DNA from: Butyriboletus loyo
Taxonomy: Eukaryota > Basidiomycota > Agaricomycetes > Boletales > Boletaceae
Direction: 5' to 3'
Length of the DNA stretch: 64,000 nucleotides
Assembly: GCA_038093515.1 (NCBI GenBank)
Contig: JBBPSI010000022.1
Span: forward strand, 62,001-126,000
A program made the position numbers and the translations under genes. How positions within the stretch are numbered: position 1 is the first letter of the stretch; each line of letters starts with the position of its first letter. Below, piece after piece: positions 24,878-41,009 of the stretch. The notes below the pieces were generated by a model. That model saw nothing but the letters and a program-made list of their open reading frames with translations. It was not told the origin of the DNA and ran no database searches.

Positions 24878-27800
24878 TCAACTCCCCTGGCGACCATCTA
24901 CAGCTTCACGATATTCAAAGCCCTTGAAGAATGTAAGAAAGCATCACCAACTTTGCGACTTCGCGTACCTTTTTGGTGAGCCACTTGCCACTACCTCGCA
25001 AGTAAGTCAGCGAAAATATGCACGACCGAAGATGAGATCACCCACAGCAAGTTACGAAGGATATTATTGTCCTCTACAACCAACACCTTTCGACGCAGTT
25101 TGGTCGACTCGACAGGTCCGACTGACGCTTTCAGCAGGTTCCCGCTGGAACCGACCGTGAGTTTCGAGTTGCTGATGCACGGCATAGTCACTGTTTGTTC
25201 GCCATCCGTAGACTGGAAGACAATGTCTTTTTCTGACTCTGGAGATATGGACGCCGTAACGCAGGAAACGCCTGTGGATAGCGACGTTGGCTGGTCTCGC
25301 CAGCTATCGATGCTCCCACGTCGGTGTTTCTCGATGGTAGACTCCGAGTAGTTGTCTGAGAGAATGGTCGAGTTAAGAGAAAAGTCGTCTTCAGAGCTCA
25401 TCCCCGAGTTGGTAAAACTGGGCATGCGATGTTGTCGTCGTTGTCTTGCTCGGAGAAGCTGCTTGAGGGCTGTACGGAGTCTGAAGGGTCCACCGGGCTT
25501 GTGTACGATGCGACAAAAGCCACCATTACTCTCATATGCGTTGCAAATCCCAATTACACGAGGGCTTCCCCGACTCGAGGTAAGAATGATGAATGAACGG
25601 TGGGTATCCATCTTCTCGAGGGCAGTGACGATGGGTGATGGGTCCTCGTTGAGAATGACGATATCACCGAGCTCGGCACCCTCTTGCTGAAGGGTGAAAC
25701 CCCACCAGGTGATGAGATATTTACGGAGAACCTCGCTGAGAAGCTGAGCGCCAGGACCTCGTCTCTTGAAGCCAAGGAAGGAGACCACCGGTGGTCGAAT
25801 TTGGTTGTCAAAGAAAAACGGGTCTTGAATGTTACTCGAACCTTCTGCAAGTATGTCGGCCTCAAAGACCACTTTGATATCTGTGCCCGCGTTCTCCTCG
25901 CTGACGACCTCTACCTTGCCAGCGACACTCGGAGATCGGACGATGCTGTTCACGATCGCAAGTCCCAAACCCGTTCCAGCCTGTAGGGGGTTCTCTTGCG
26001 AGAACGGATGAAATAGATGGTTCTGGAAATAGTGTATGAATGACGAACCTATACTCTCGGGGTGATAGAACTGACCTTAAGGAAATTTTGACTAATACCT
26101 TTCCCAGTATCGCTCACACAAAGCTCTATCTTGACCGTGTTATTCACGATATCCTCGGGAGCAGAGAGTTGTCTCAGTGAGACATGAATGTAACCATTCT
26201 GTAGGCAACCAGTGAGCGAAGGCGTGAGGAGACAATGATCCACACACTGATGTAAACTTGAGGCTGTTCCCAAACAAATTCATCAATACTCGGCGTATGC
26301 CGCCTTTGTCACACTTCAGGATCCATCCCTAAGTGATCCTGGTCTCAGCAACATGCGCAAGAAGTCCATTTCATGAACTTACTCCCTCGCGATAATCGAT
26401 ATCAACGACAATCTCGACGTTCTGCGAAGACTCTGGAGCGGTCATGACGCTGGAGGCTCGCTGATTCAAATGAGGCGCATATACACTGCCTATCTCAGAA
26501 CCCTTGGACGAGTTGCGCGCGCAAAAGCCTATCCATGACCCGTCAATCGCTTCCTCAACAAGTTGCTCCAGGTCCACTCTAAACAATGCTATGTGAGCTT
26601 CAATTCTGGGAAATTGCAGATGACATACGTTGTCCGGGTGATGACATTGTCAACACCACCCGACTTCATGTTCCCGCTGAGCTTCGTGAAGTCCAGCACG
26701 TGATTCACAGTTTCCACAAGCGATGTACCGCATGCCTGAACAGTGTGCAAAAATGACGTTTGACCGTGGCTCAATGGAGTGTCGGCCAATAATTCCGCAG
26801 CCGCCAAAATCTACGTTGACACCTCAATCGAGTATCGCACAGAAAGGAAAACTGTAACTGACTCCATGAAGTGGTGTTCGCAGCTCGTGGGATATACTGC
26901 ATGCTCATGAGATATTGCCAGACAGTGGGGCAGGGCGACTCACTTCGATATAAATAAGCTTTTGGCCTGATCTGCAAGCATCATGCGTCGCTTCAGCACG
27001 GCGGAGAGGATGATTACACCTGACATAACATTAGATATACTCATGTGCACATGTGGAACAATACCAATGGCACGGAGGTAGGACAGTTCGTGACCTTCCA
27101 ACTGCATGGGCAATGTAAACAAGGTGACACGTGCAGAAATCTATTCCTTACGGAACGACGCGATGGATCGGAGGCATTATAGGCGCAGATCAGTGCAAAA
27201 GGCCGCTTGTCAATATTGAAGACAGGGACCGCTTTATTGTGATGAGTTGGTACTGATCACTAAAAAAGTCTAGCTACTCACTTAAAGCATACTGTATATG
27301 AGTTGGTATAAACGGGCGAAAGTAAACTGGCATGATTCCCTCTGAAATCTTGCCGTCGGGGAATTGCTCAAAAAACGTGTTAAGCTTGCTTTGCTCGTCG
27401 GCGGTAAGTGTCCGTGAAGTTGCGCGTGTCTGGCCGTTACCGTGGTGTATTACCACCGACACGGTCGCTTCTGCACTGAGCGTTTCAAGTACCTCGCAGT
27501 GCGAGACATCCATGACTAGGACTTCCTCAACATCCAACGTACGCTTCACGAGCTTTGCTGCGCGATCGTATACTTTGTCCATGGACGCTAATGCGTACAT
27601 ATCGGCATTCTGGGGCTCTTGTTGATCGATCTCAAGACACTCTCTACTAAAATGTTCCATCTAGGAACGCATTATAGGAGTCCATTGACGTAAGACAGGA
27701 AATCTCACGGATGTTTGGATCTTGTCTCGTATGCGAAGCTGGATCTGCGGAGACGGTTATTGGAAAGATTAAGTATTTCGAGGGACAACCGAACCTTGTC

Positions 27801-30262
27801 TCTCCACAGTTCCATCTCGCGCATCACAATAGCCTTGAGAGTGGTCAGTATCGCGAAAAATGACAAACATTTTACCAACCGCGAATTCCTTGAGAGTATG
27901 TCGTTGACGGGGGGAGAAATCTTGCCTCGGTGAATCGTCAATCAGGGCCAGGCTACCACTACATAAGTGATCTGTGGCAGAATATCCGCATGCATTACCT
28001 GCCAATATTATATCCTTCCTGGGTCCGCAGTGGTGCACCCGCGTAAAATCGAGTGTGGGGACTCCCGGTCACAAATGGCTGGAAGGGCATCAACAGTTGC
28101 AGATACACAAGTGTTGGCAGCATTCTCACGTACATTCTTCGCGAAGCGCCAGTCTGCTAGCGTGTCCAAGATGACAGTAGGCTCATCACAACTGAGGAAT
28201 ATTAAGAAGATACAGAACGATAACACGTAGAAACTTACCGCTGTAGGATGCTGTGTGCACAAAATGAAGTCAGGCGAGGGCAACGCGTGAACGATGTTCC
28301 ACCTGTTACATCCATAAGTAACTGGCACGGCAGATAATGGCATCGAAACACATACATTGAGATTTGAACCATCTATTACCCCGAAGTTAGTGAAATGTCG
28401 CATGGAATCACAACGCTGATGACATACTGTTCTGTACCATCCACGAGGGAGATATATACGCATTTTGTGTTGAATACAAGCTTGACCAAGTGAGCAATAC
28501 GATCAAAATTGATATCGGGTGCCGTGTTCCAGATATTAAATCTGATCGCCACTCATCAATATGTTGCTGGGGCTAGAGGACGTACCCACATGCAACATGT
28601 ACTTACTTATAGAGTGCACGTCTTCGTTCAAGTTCATCTGGGGGATTAGAAGGAGCAAGATATCCCAGCTCCAAGAACATTTGCTCCTCCTTCGCGGCAC
28701 GGCCTAATCTATAGCTGCTTCCCGTCTCAGAGACTGATCGCCCACTGGGGAACTTTCTCTCTGAACTAGTCGAGATCGGCAAAGGAGAGGACGTTTGGCG
28801 AGCAAGGGACGTTCTACGCGGTACGGCTGGGGTGGTTGACCCATTCATGTCGAGAGGTTCGTTGTCTCGCTGGACATTAACATACTCTTGCCATGCGCTA
28901 GGTATATCGGGAACGGTGTGAGGGTCAGTGTCTACAGTGTTCGCACGGGAACTGGACGCAGTGAAGTAGTCCTCTTCGGGGTTTTCCTCCGGCGATTGTC
29001 GTGGTGGAGGTGCAGGAGCAGGCGTGATCACAGTATTCCAAGCCGGATCTACGGGGGGACGAGCGTCGCCATCTGTTGTAGAGCGTGTTGGTGATGCGGG
29101 AATTGATCCTTGGACCGTCGACAGTCGGTCAATGTCATCGCCAATGTCCTGAGTCCCCTCCCAAAAACTACCCAAGCGTGTTTTGCGGTTGTTTCCGGGA
29201 GTCGTAGGATTGAGCGGAGGGCTACATTCAGGTGGATGTGCTCCGGGGATGGCAGCATGTACACCGCGCATAGGATCAGTGAGTTCATGCTCAGGAGATG
29301 GTAATGCAAGCGGAGATATGTTCACTCTGGCGGCCGCCCAACGCATGGTCGCTGCAGCGGTGGTCGCGTCTGGAGCCATAGTCAAGTTCTGTGTACCATC
29401 GAGGGAAAGCTGCATTGTATGGCCAGTCGTTTGTCTGATATCGTTAAATGATTTACGGAAGCGACGGCCAATCAACGAAGCTGGCGGCGGGGGGAGCTTC
29501 GAGAAGTGTTTCTCAGGGGAGACGGTGAGTTGGTTCTTGGGTTCCTTCTCATTGGCTGAGTCAGGGTTTGATGGCAAGATGACGGGGTTCCCGGGAGACA
29601 GAAATTCCGATGAGGCACCCGACTGGCACGATTTGTTCGGAGGCGTGAAGGCGGGAAGATCCGAGGATGTGGGCTGCATGTTGAGCCAAGTGGGATCGAA
29701 TACAGAACAAGGCGGATGGGGGGTTCGGTGAGGGTTCCAATGGCCAGCTGCGTAAGCAGTCATGAACGAGACCCAATCATAGTCGGAGGGCGTCGCTTGT
29801 GATCGTGCATCTGTCGTGTGTGCAGAGCCATCTTTGGCGGGGGTTTGTTGGTGTTAGGGTATAGGGAGAAGTCGGAAAAGTCAATTGAGGTCCGCCGGAA
29901 TGAGTGGCAGAGATATGCATACCGCTTATGGTGTCACAGCGAGGGGCATAGTCGGAGACGTCGCCATCCGTGCGTGGAGGAGGGGTGTGCTGGGAGGGGT
30001 TTGGCTGGGAGTTGAGAGGAAGAGAAGGAGAACATACGATGATGTCTTGGTTTGAAGGAATGGGGGGGCTGGGGAGGAAAAAGGCGGAGGGGCCCTCAAG
30101 GATGGATGCGGTGGCAGGTCTGGAGGGTCTACGAACACGCTCGGGGGGGGTTAGCAAGAGCTGGAAGGGCATCTGGAAGGAGGGCTCTTGGAGGAGGGGG
30201 AAGGGGGTTGCGAGGGCGGGGAGGGTGGGCTTGGTGGAGCGGTCATTATCTGGGGATGGCAT
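24878..30262 (-). CDS. GAF-domain hybrid histidine kinase with truncated receiver
   Basis: Starts [20 protein letters not shown]. The N-terminal ~500 residues are Pro/Ser-rich and disordered, interrupted by [40 protein letters not shown] leads into a GAF domain ([46 protein letters not shown]). A helical stretch and a second less conserved sensor-like region follow. The H-box [20 protein letters not shown] lies at about 26880-26800, split by an intron. The ATPase has [18 protein letters not shown] (N box), [10 protein letters not shown] and [13 protein letters not shown]. Then comes a receiver start, [16 protein letters not shown]...[19 protein letters not shown]. It stops at TGA 24880-24878, about 40 residues into the domain, before the phosphate-accepting Asp. 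Fungal hybrid kinases normally pass phosphate to an Hpt protein (stress signalling), which this copy could not do by itself as read. Confidence 0.9.
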
Positions 30263-30425
30263 GATCACGTGGTTCGTATGGCGGGCATAGCCAAGGAGGA
30301 GTGAGGAAGGAAAAAGAAGAAGAGAACATACCAGAGGCCGAGTGGGTGAGTACTAATACCAACGCAAATCAGAAATACAATTAATCATTCCCCACTACCA
30401 CTACTCGGTCACATGAGCAAGTCAG

Positions 30426-33400
30426 CTACACCCCCACGACAACAAGCATGCTCCACATGTACAGTGGTAATGTCAAATTATCGTTCTGCTCCGACAACGC
30501 TTCCAACACCGACGATAATACCGCAACAACCCCGTACCGTGTCATCTAGATCCATCCCGTCAGCATCAGACACCCATAATCGACCGGCATGCGTACCGAG
30601 AACCCCTCTGCAAGCCCAAGCACACGCAGAACCCACGCACACGCCACAACGGACACCGCAAATGCAACGCTCCCCTCGATCGTCTTGGACGAACTCGTTG
30701 ACCATCGGTGCTTTCCAATCCGCTTCCCTACGATCGACGCCAGCGCGTCCCCCACGCCCAGCGCGAGAATGCCTGTATACATCAGAATCCGCGACGACCT
30801 AGGGTCGTGTCCACTCAGCATCTGACCACCCATGTGACCACCCCACTCACCCTTCAAGCCACACTGAGCCCGCACATCCGGTCAGCAGGTAAAAGTGACT
30901 CAAAATCGCCGTCCCACGGTCCTTTTGGTCCAGGAACTCGTTCATGAACAGATGCACAACAGCACCGAACGGATAAATGGCAAAGTATCGCACATACTCC
31001 GCAAAGATGAACAATGCAAATGCAGCGCTGAATGACAAGTGTGTGAATGCTGGCTGTTTCGCCATTCGTTAGCAGCATGCATGACACAACTAGGTACGAC
31101 TGACGTCAACAGCCACACCGGGCAAAAACATGACCACCGCCAACGCATGGAAGAACTTTCGACGAGCGTTTATACTCAGCGTCGGAACGTGTTTGTCAGC
31201 AGCGTCCAGCAGGTCTGTCGCCACCTGTGTCCCGTTCGGCAAGTTTGCAAACGCAAGCCCTAATCCTGCCGTTGATGTTGTGGCAGCTGTGACTGGTTCT
31301 GCAGATTTCTGGGTTTGGATCGTCGGTATTACAAGCGTCCCATTGTCTCCCAAGTTGCTCGCAGTGTTCCGTGGCTTGTACCTCCGGGACCTCGACAACT
31401 GTCGGTTCCATCCCGCAACGCTTATACTACCCAGCAGTGCCCAGTAGCACAGCAGCAGTGGTCGGGTCCACTTTTTCTTTCCTTGGAGAATCCAAAAGAT
31501 CACCCACAACCACGGGTCTCGTTTGCCGAGGCATAGCCACGACCATGACCCAATGAGACCAGCTACAATCACAATTGTGCCGACATAGAAGCCAGCAGCG
31601 AGCGCTCGTTGATGCCTAAGCTTTTCGTGGGGAAATCTAAGCCGACGAACAGGTCGCTGTGCTATATGGCGAGATAGCGCAAGCAGCGGGGAAAGTAGGA
31701 ACCCAGTGAGCAGCGATCCGGCTATGAGGGAAACTTGAAGAATAAGAAGCGGGCTTGGGAGTCGGTATGTCTTGATGAAAGGTGTCCTCTTCGGCCATAA
31801 CTTGGTCGGAAATAATCAGCATATATCATTCAAAGTCTACCTGTTCGCTTACCCGTGCTCTCGTGAGACTGAGTAGTTCGGTACCCAAAGACAGTCCGCC
31901 AAAGCATACAAGCGCCAGTTCACCAAGGGTGAAACCTCCATGGGCCAATCGTAAAGCGACGTATAGGCAGAACTGAAAGAACACGGAGCATACGACGATG
32001 TCAAAGTAGCTGAGGTCTATCCACCTTAGTGGACCAGTTAGATACACAAAACTAGAGGGTACTCACTCTGCCACAGATTGACATTATTACTTGCAAGCAA
32101 ACATCGGACAACTAGTGCGACCAGGGTGAGGACATATGAATATATCCAATAGGTCCACGTTCGTCGTGCTTCGCTGCGTGGTACAGAGCCACGCTCACCC
32201 TCAGGCATATTCCGTCCCTTGCGGTACCTTGCTTCGTACCACGACGAAGAAAAGATCTGGACCAGGAGAATGAATGAACAGAGGGTTGCATAATCGACCA
32301 GGCTACGTCTAGACAGTATCAAAGCGTCCAGAATGGACAACGGTGCACGCGCATCTTCAAGAACACGAGGAGCTTCTATCAGCCAGTCAGGAGGTAGCAA
32401 AACGGGGCTGGGTGATGCAGCTTGGCGGAGCGAGGAGAACAACAAGGCAATTGAGATGAGAGGTGCAAATGACAGCCCTGTCAGTGCACCATCATCTGGG
32501 CAGTCCCTGAATCATATGAGTGACATGCACAAGTTCCTGGAGCATAGACACACCTGAAATTCTTCGGTACACTCATCCACACAAACCCGAAGTGTGCTTT
32601 ATTTAGGGACGAGCGCAGACCACCGCCACGCCTGCTTTCCCGAGACTCCATGCGAGGAGACGGAGTGCGAACATCGTCCACATCAGAAGGAGGCGGAGTA
32701 GGTGCCTTTTTGATGAAAGAAGAATGACTCCAAATGACATAAATAATGGAGGTAACTATGAGTATGTCTATTTCTGTAAAGGAGGTGTGCATATAAGGTG
32801 CTTATCATTGGGGAAGTCTTACCTGATGATACCGAAGGGCTAGGTGCGTGCAAAGACGCGAACGCCAAAGCCAGTTTTCGATTTGCATAGTACAAAGACC
32901 CGAGAAGCAACAGGGATTCCGCCAGACCTCGGGCGTCGGCAGAGAATGTCCAGAATATGCCACTAAACAGCATTGGCACGTGAAAGGAGATTTCCCCAGG
33001 AAGGAGAGCATACGACGTCGGTAGGGCACGATGGCGAGCATGGGACATAGGCGTATTCATCGTTTGATGAGGACTCTGACCTGAACTGTTCACTTTACGT
33101 ATGTGCGGAGACCGCGACCGCGTGAACGACTGCCTGCGCCCCGATATGGCATTCGTTCTCTGTTCCGAGACGTGCTCGGCAACTGCGGGACTCAGAGTGC
33201 ATCGCGAGGGCGACATTTGTTGCTTTTTCTTCCTCAGCGTATCTCGCACATCTTGCCGTAGACTCTTCAAGGATGTACGACGTCCGCGGTCGAGATTTTG
33301 TTCGTCGTCCGTGTCCTCGCCGGTTGTATCCGCGTCTGAATCATCACTATCTTGTCGCGTCAGCTTGACGAATGGTTGAGAATGTGGTCATACCTCGATG

Positions 33401-33702
33401 ACCCAGCGTGGTATGTAGAACTTAGGTCCACATTACTGCCATCCGGCGGAGCTCCATCTGCGCTGAGCGAGCCCGGAGGCCGTTTGGACGAGCGGACATT
33501 AAGGAACGGCCTCCTAGCTGAATCAGCGCGCCCAGAAGCATTCTTGGCGGATGGTGGCGACGGAGAGGAGGCTGAGCGAGGCAGTTTGGCGGATTTCTGC
33601 GACGTGTAGCACTAAAAACCTGTAGTCGGGGTCAGGTGTCAAAAGCAGTGCTCACCCAAATGAATTGGGCGTCCTTCGGCACGCGACCGGTCCCGGATCC
33701 AT
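30426..33702 (-). CDS. SEC59: Dolichol kinase (Sec59-like)
   Basis: CTP-dependent kinase that makes dolichyl phosphate in the ER membrane for N-glycosylation, O-mannosylation and GPI synthesis. The N-terminal ~200 residues are Ser-rich (KLPRSASSPSPPSAKNASG), then many hydrophobic spans: SFHVPMLFSGIFWTFSADA, YWIYSYVLTLVALVVRCLLA and FQFCLYVALRLAHGGFTLGE. The conserved C-terminal half has NARRKFFHALAVVMFLPGVA, FAEYVRYFAIYPFGAVVHLF and the CTP-binding ALGVGDALASIVGKRIGKHR followed by TSSSKTIEGS. It ends with ALSEQNDNLTLPLYMWSMLV plus VVGV, TAG at 30428-30426. Longer than yeast Sec59 because of the N-terminal extension. The first exon (ATG 33702, MDPGPVACRR) and its splice to the rest are uncertain. 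Tandem with the histidine kinase, 163 bp apart. Confidence 0.9.
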
Positions 33703-33789
33703 AATAGGCAAAGCCAGCCCGGGGTAGTACAGGACGCGTCAATGCAACGCGTGGAGCATTTTCGCGTCTTGTCCTCGTTCGTTGACCAG

Positions 33790-35295
33790 ATGGCGGACGA
33801 CACACGTGTCGTTTACCTCGCAGATGTCAAGACCGCCGCGTCATCGACACGGGATGCGTCTACGACACCCAGCGCTTCGCAGGACAACTCCAGCGCTTCC
33901 GCGCCGGCTTCGAATCCTTTGAAACGACAGCGTACACTCATGGACATGTTTGCCGCTCCAAAGAACCCCCAGTCGGAAGCAAAGAAAGCAAAGTTGGACA
34001 TCTCGAACTTGTCTTCGGCAGGTGCTGCCAAGATAAAAATAGCAGGCTCCTCTGGCCTCCAGCGCCTGAACTTCATCCCATTCTCCTTGAGCGAATTCAT
34101 AGCATCTATTCCAGAGGATCAGAGGCACCTGCTCAGGCTTGAATCCGAGTGCATGGGCAAGAGCTGGTGGGTACTTCAGCCCGGCCATTCATTCATGAAA
34201 ACTCACGCGACCACTCTAGGCTTAAGGTCCTCAAGGATGAAATTAAGAAACCATATTTCATATCTCTGAAGAAGTTCCTCTGGGAAGAAGGCGTGAGAGG
34301 TCCGGATGACAGCGTAAAGGGCCTCAAGGTTTACCCAATCCGTAAGCTCGTCGCGCTGATCTCCTATAACTTCGGATAATTCATGTTCATTGCGGCGGTA
34401 AGCTCGGAACATCTATTCCTGGTCGAATACGCCGTTGGGTAAGGTCAAGGTCGTTATCGTTGGTCAAGATCCTTACCACGGTCCCAATCAGGCACATGGT
34501 AAGCCGCTAGTTCCGATTTGCTCAGCTGAAAAGTCGAGACTCATTCAAGTCGGCTTCACAGGACTTTGCTTCTCAGTCCCTAAGGGCGTTGCCATACCAC
34601 CGTCTTTACGAAACGTGAGCCAAGTTAGCACATAAAATGTAGTGCAACTCAGGAGGGACCGTAGATATACGCAGAGATCAAGGCAGAATACCCTGAATCC
34701 CAACCTCCCCAACATGGGTAAGCCGTCTGACAAGATTATGCGATCTGAAATGCTCATAATGGCACGGCGTTTCCAGAAACCTGACCGCCTGGGCTGAGAA
34801 TGGTGTCCTCATGCTCAACACGTGCCTGACCGTGAAGGCAAACCAAGCTGGTTCGCATGCCGGAAGGGGTTGGGAGGAGTTTACGGATAAGGTCGTCGAC
34901 GTGGTTGACAAGTACGGCGGCGCAAACTTGGGTGGCCGCAGCGATCCCGATGCTCACGGAATCGGACGTGGTGTCGTGTTCCTGGCGTGGGGGGCGTGGG
35001 CGGGCAAAAGGGTTGCCAAATTGAACAAGGTGAGGGTGTTTTCTCTTGCTCTCGGCGTATCTGGACCTAACAACGATCAGACCAAGCACCTGATTCTGAC
35101 CAGCGCGGTGTGTACTTGGCGTTTGGTTACTTCTCCATTCCTCACATACTCGATTCGGAATAGCATCCCTCGCCGTTCAGCGCCAACAAAGGATTCTTGG
35201 GCAACGGGCATTTTAAAGCTGCCAACGATTGGCTAGAGAAGAAATATGGTGGAGAAGGCAAAGTCGACTGGCGCCAACTGGACAGTGCGGGATAA
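33790..35295 (+). CDS. UNG1: Uracil-DNA glycosylase (family 1, UNG)
   Basis: Removes uracil from DNA, first step of base-excision repair. Start taken at ATG 33790 ([13 protein letters not shown]); an in-frame ATG at 33742 adds 16 residues (MQRVEHFRVLSSFVDQ) that could serve a mitochondrial isoform. The N-terminal region holds [13 protein letters not shown], very close to the PCNA-binding motif of nuclear UNG2. Catalytic parts follow: [19 protein letters not shown] (water-activating Asp), [58 protein letters not shown] and [20 protein letters not shown], whose His-containing loop starts exactly after an intron at 35161-35170. Ends LDSAG, TAA at 35293-35295. Six or so short introns. Confidence 0.95.
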
Positions 35296-35897
35296 TTGCT
35301 CCATATGATACCCCCGTTTTTACTGTTGATAACAATGCAGTCGCACTAATTCATGTGTCCACGCGCCCACTGCTGGTTGGGCTGGGGGCACCTGTCAGAC
35401 TCGTCGTAGGGTCGTTGGACATTGGATCGGAGATCCCATTATTATTGAAATGTGCAAACCGACGAGCAGGCGTCCGCGCTGTCTGGGGAGACACATGACA
35501 GCTGACTCGGAGCCATTGGAACAAACATTACATACACGAATTTCCACCGAGCTCACGTGCCAACGAAGCACCACAGTGGCTGTGCTAACCAGTCCACCTT
35601 AAATACTTTGTCACTTTCCCCTACCGACGGTAGCGTAACCCTGCCGTCGTGCACAATGAAAAGTGACGTTGAACAAGCCGATTAATAGAAGACGTATGAG
35701 TAAATAGTGCTGAGAGTACATACTATTAAGTGGAGCCATACAGGCGTGGAGACCCATTCACAAACGATAGTGATACAAAAAGTCTTAATCACTCCGTCGA
35801 CGTGATTTGAAAATACGGGCATGTCCGGCCAAGGAAAGATGAGGATCAATCATAGCAAGGGGAAAGGGGAACACGGGATAGGAGCAGAGGTCGATGA
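35296..35897. other. Convergent intergenic region, no gene seen
   Basis: Six hundred bases between UNG1 (+) and the bZIP gene stop (-). One plus-strand frame (35229-35498) overlaps the UNG end in another frame and shows no family likeness. Confidence 0.5.
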
Positions 35898-36931
35898 TCA
35901 AGGTAATGGATTGACGTGCTTCTCATGTGGGGTATAATGCGATCGCACATCATGGATCGCTGGAGGGGGAGAAGACGCCAAGCGCGAGACATGGTGAGGC
36001 GAAGGACTAGGGAGATGAAGATCGCTGCCGAGAGAACGGAAAGCCTGCGGCTCCGTATGCGACCGACGCTGTTGGAACGGCATCGTTTGCTGGATGCTGG
36101 GGCGTTGGGCGGTGTGTGGCGGTTGCGAATGGACGGAAAGCTGAGGCGAATGTGAAGACATGGGACTCTCCCCTGAAAAGGGAGGCTGCTGATAATGATA
36201 CGAATAATGACTAGTCTCCCGCACGTCGCAAAGCAGGTAGTTCATGTCGTTGTAACCGCTCGTCGTGGGCCTGTCCGCGGTATGAGCGTAGCTTGATTGG
36301 AGTGGATGGCTGGGGACGTTGTTAGAGACGAGGGCACGGGGTGGCATGGGGGTGGAGAAGGTGAACTGCTGAGGACTCTTTTGAGGGACAGTTGAGGACG
36401 CGACAGTGCGCATGTTATATGCGACTGGAGGGTTGGAAGGGATGTGGGAATTGGCCGGCTGCTGGTCGTTCATCATGAATCCCTCGTTCCAGTTGCTTCC
36501 ATCGATGATAGGAGGAGTGCGCATGCTCGTCCCACCGATGACCGACGGTGATGTGGACTCTGATCTCCTTGGAGACGGAGACTCGCCTATTGGTGAAGAA
36601 TCACGGCTTTTGGAAGTGGATTGCGAAGCCGAAGGGTTATCGAGGGATTTTGGTTTATCCTTTCCTGTCGGACCTTTGCCGAGTGTGGGGCGGTTGGCTG
36701 GGGGTAAGTTCAGCGCTGCTCGCAGACAATTATTCTCCTCCTCCAGTTCGGATACACGCATTTCCAGAGCCTGAAATTAGCGGACGAAAGGTCGCATAAT
36801 TGCAAATAGAAAAGATAAAAACCCCGCACCTGCAGATGTGCGGCTCTCCGTGCACGAAACGCTCGTTGTACGTCTCTGGCTCTGTTAGGAGGGAGATTGT
36901 CGTTTCGCTTGCGTCCACGCTTGGAAGACAT
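35898..36931 (-). CDS. bZIP transcription factor
   Basis: Two exons. The first, MSSKRGRKRNDNLPPNRARD plus VQRAFRARRAAHLQ, is the basic region with the conserved N-x7-R spacing (N..RDVQRAFR). After an intron the leucine zipper continues ALEMRVSELEEENNCLRAAL. The remaining ~270 residues are Pro/Ser/His/Gln-rich with no further domain, like an activation region. The intron sits precisely between basic region and zipper, which is common in fungal bZIP genes. Targets cannot be told from sequence. TGA or equivalent stop at 35900-35898 after KHVNPLP. Confidence 0.9.
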
Positions 36932-37462
36932 TTTTCAGATATAACGGAGTGCAGAGTTGCAGGGAAAGCTGTATGAGGTGACCGCGAGGAAGAAGGAGGC
37001 CAAGGAAAGGGAATTCAAGAGAACATATAAAAGGGACCTTCCGAAGTTAACATCGGGCATGGGTCTTTGTTTGTCAGGGATCACATCCGCATAAATGCGG
37101 GTTCGATCGGGGTCGGCTGCGGCCCAGACCATTTTTCGATCTCCGCATCCGCCGTTTCCCAGCCGGTCCTGATCCAGAAAGAAAAGAAAGAAAGAGGCTG
37201 ATTCAGATGAAATCTCGGTCGTCATCACGCACGCTGCTGAGGTCATAGATAGGACTCTGCCGTTCTTGGAAGGAGTTTACTGCAACGCCCTGTTAGAACC
37301 CCTCCTCGTGGTTCAGACCACCCTTTTGATTTCGGGGGTTTAATTGGGTTTCACGTGCCTTGCACCCTGCTCGCACCTGGACCCAGTGCAAGGCACACAC
37401 GCATGACCACCCTTCTCTATCGGAGATCTATCAACACAGCACGATCCACCTATCGCGACTTT
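36932..37462. promoter_or_regulatory. Upstream region of the bZIP gene
   Basis: Separates the bZIP start from the stop of the XPB gene, both on the minus strand. A minus-strand frame (36935-37246) is open but hydrophobic at its end and looks like chance. G-run and AT-rich blocks near 37320-37345 are visible; no defined motif is claimed. Confidence 0.4.
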
Positions 37463-40790
<3,328 letters not shown>

Positions 40791-41009
40791 CTTCTCAACA
40801 CGACAGGATATACCGCGCTCAGGACACTCGGGACGCCGTCCAAGAGGTGGTAGTCATTGTGGTGCAAGCAGTGGCAATTTGTCAGCATGTGTCCATTTTG
40901 AGCGGAGTCTGGACTTAATCTTTTTAGGAAGACGAGGCTTCGGAGATTCATTTCCATCTTTCTTCCTGTCTCTCTCGTCGCCCATTGCTAGTCCCTTCTT
41001 TCAGTCGCA

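Noticed and set aside
29183..30290. Long plus-strand frames (29183-29731, 29970-30290)
   Set aside because: They are antisense to the Pro/Ser-rich N-terminus of the histidine kinase; Gly/Arg/Trp-rich mirror translations with no family likeness.
36935..37246. Minus-strand 103-codon frame upstream of the bZIP gene
   Set aside because: No family likeness, and it lies where the bZIP promoter and 5' UTR should be.
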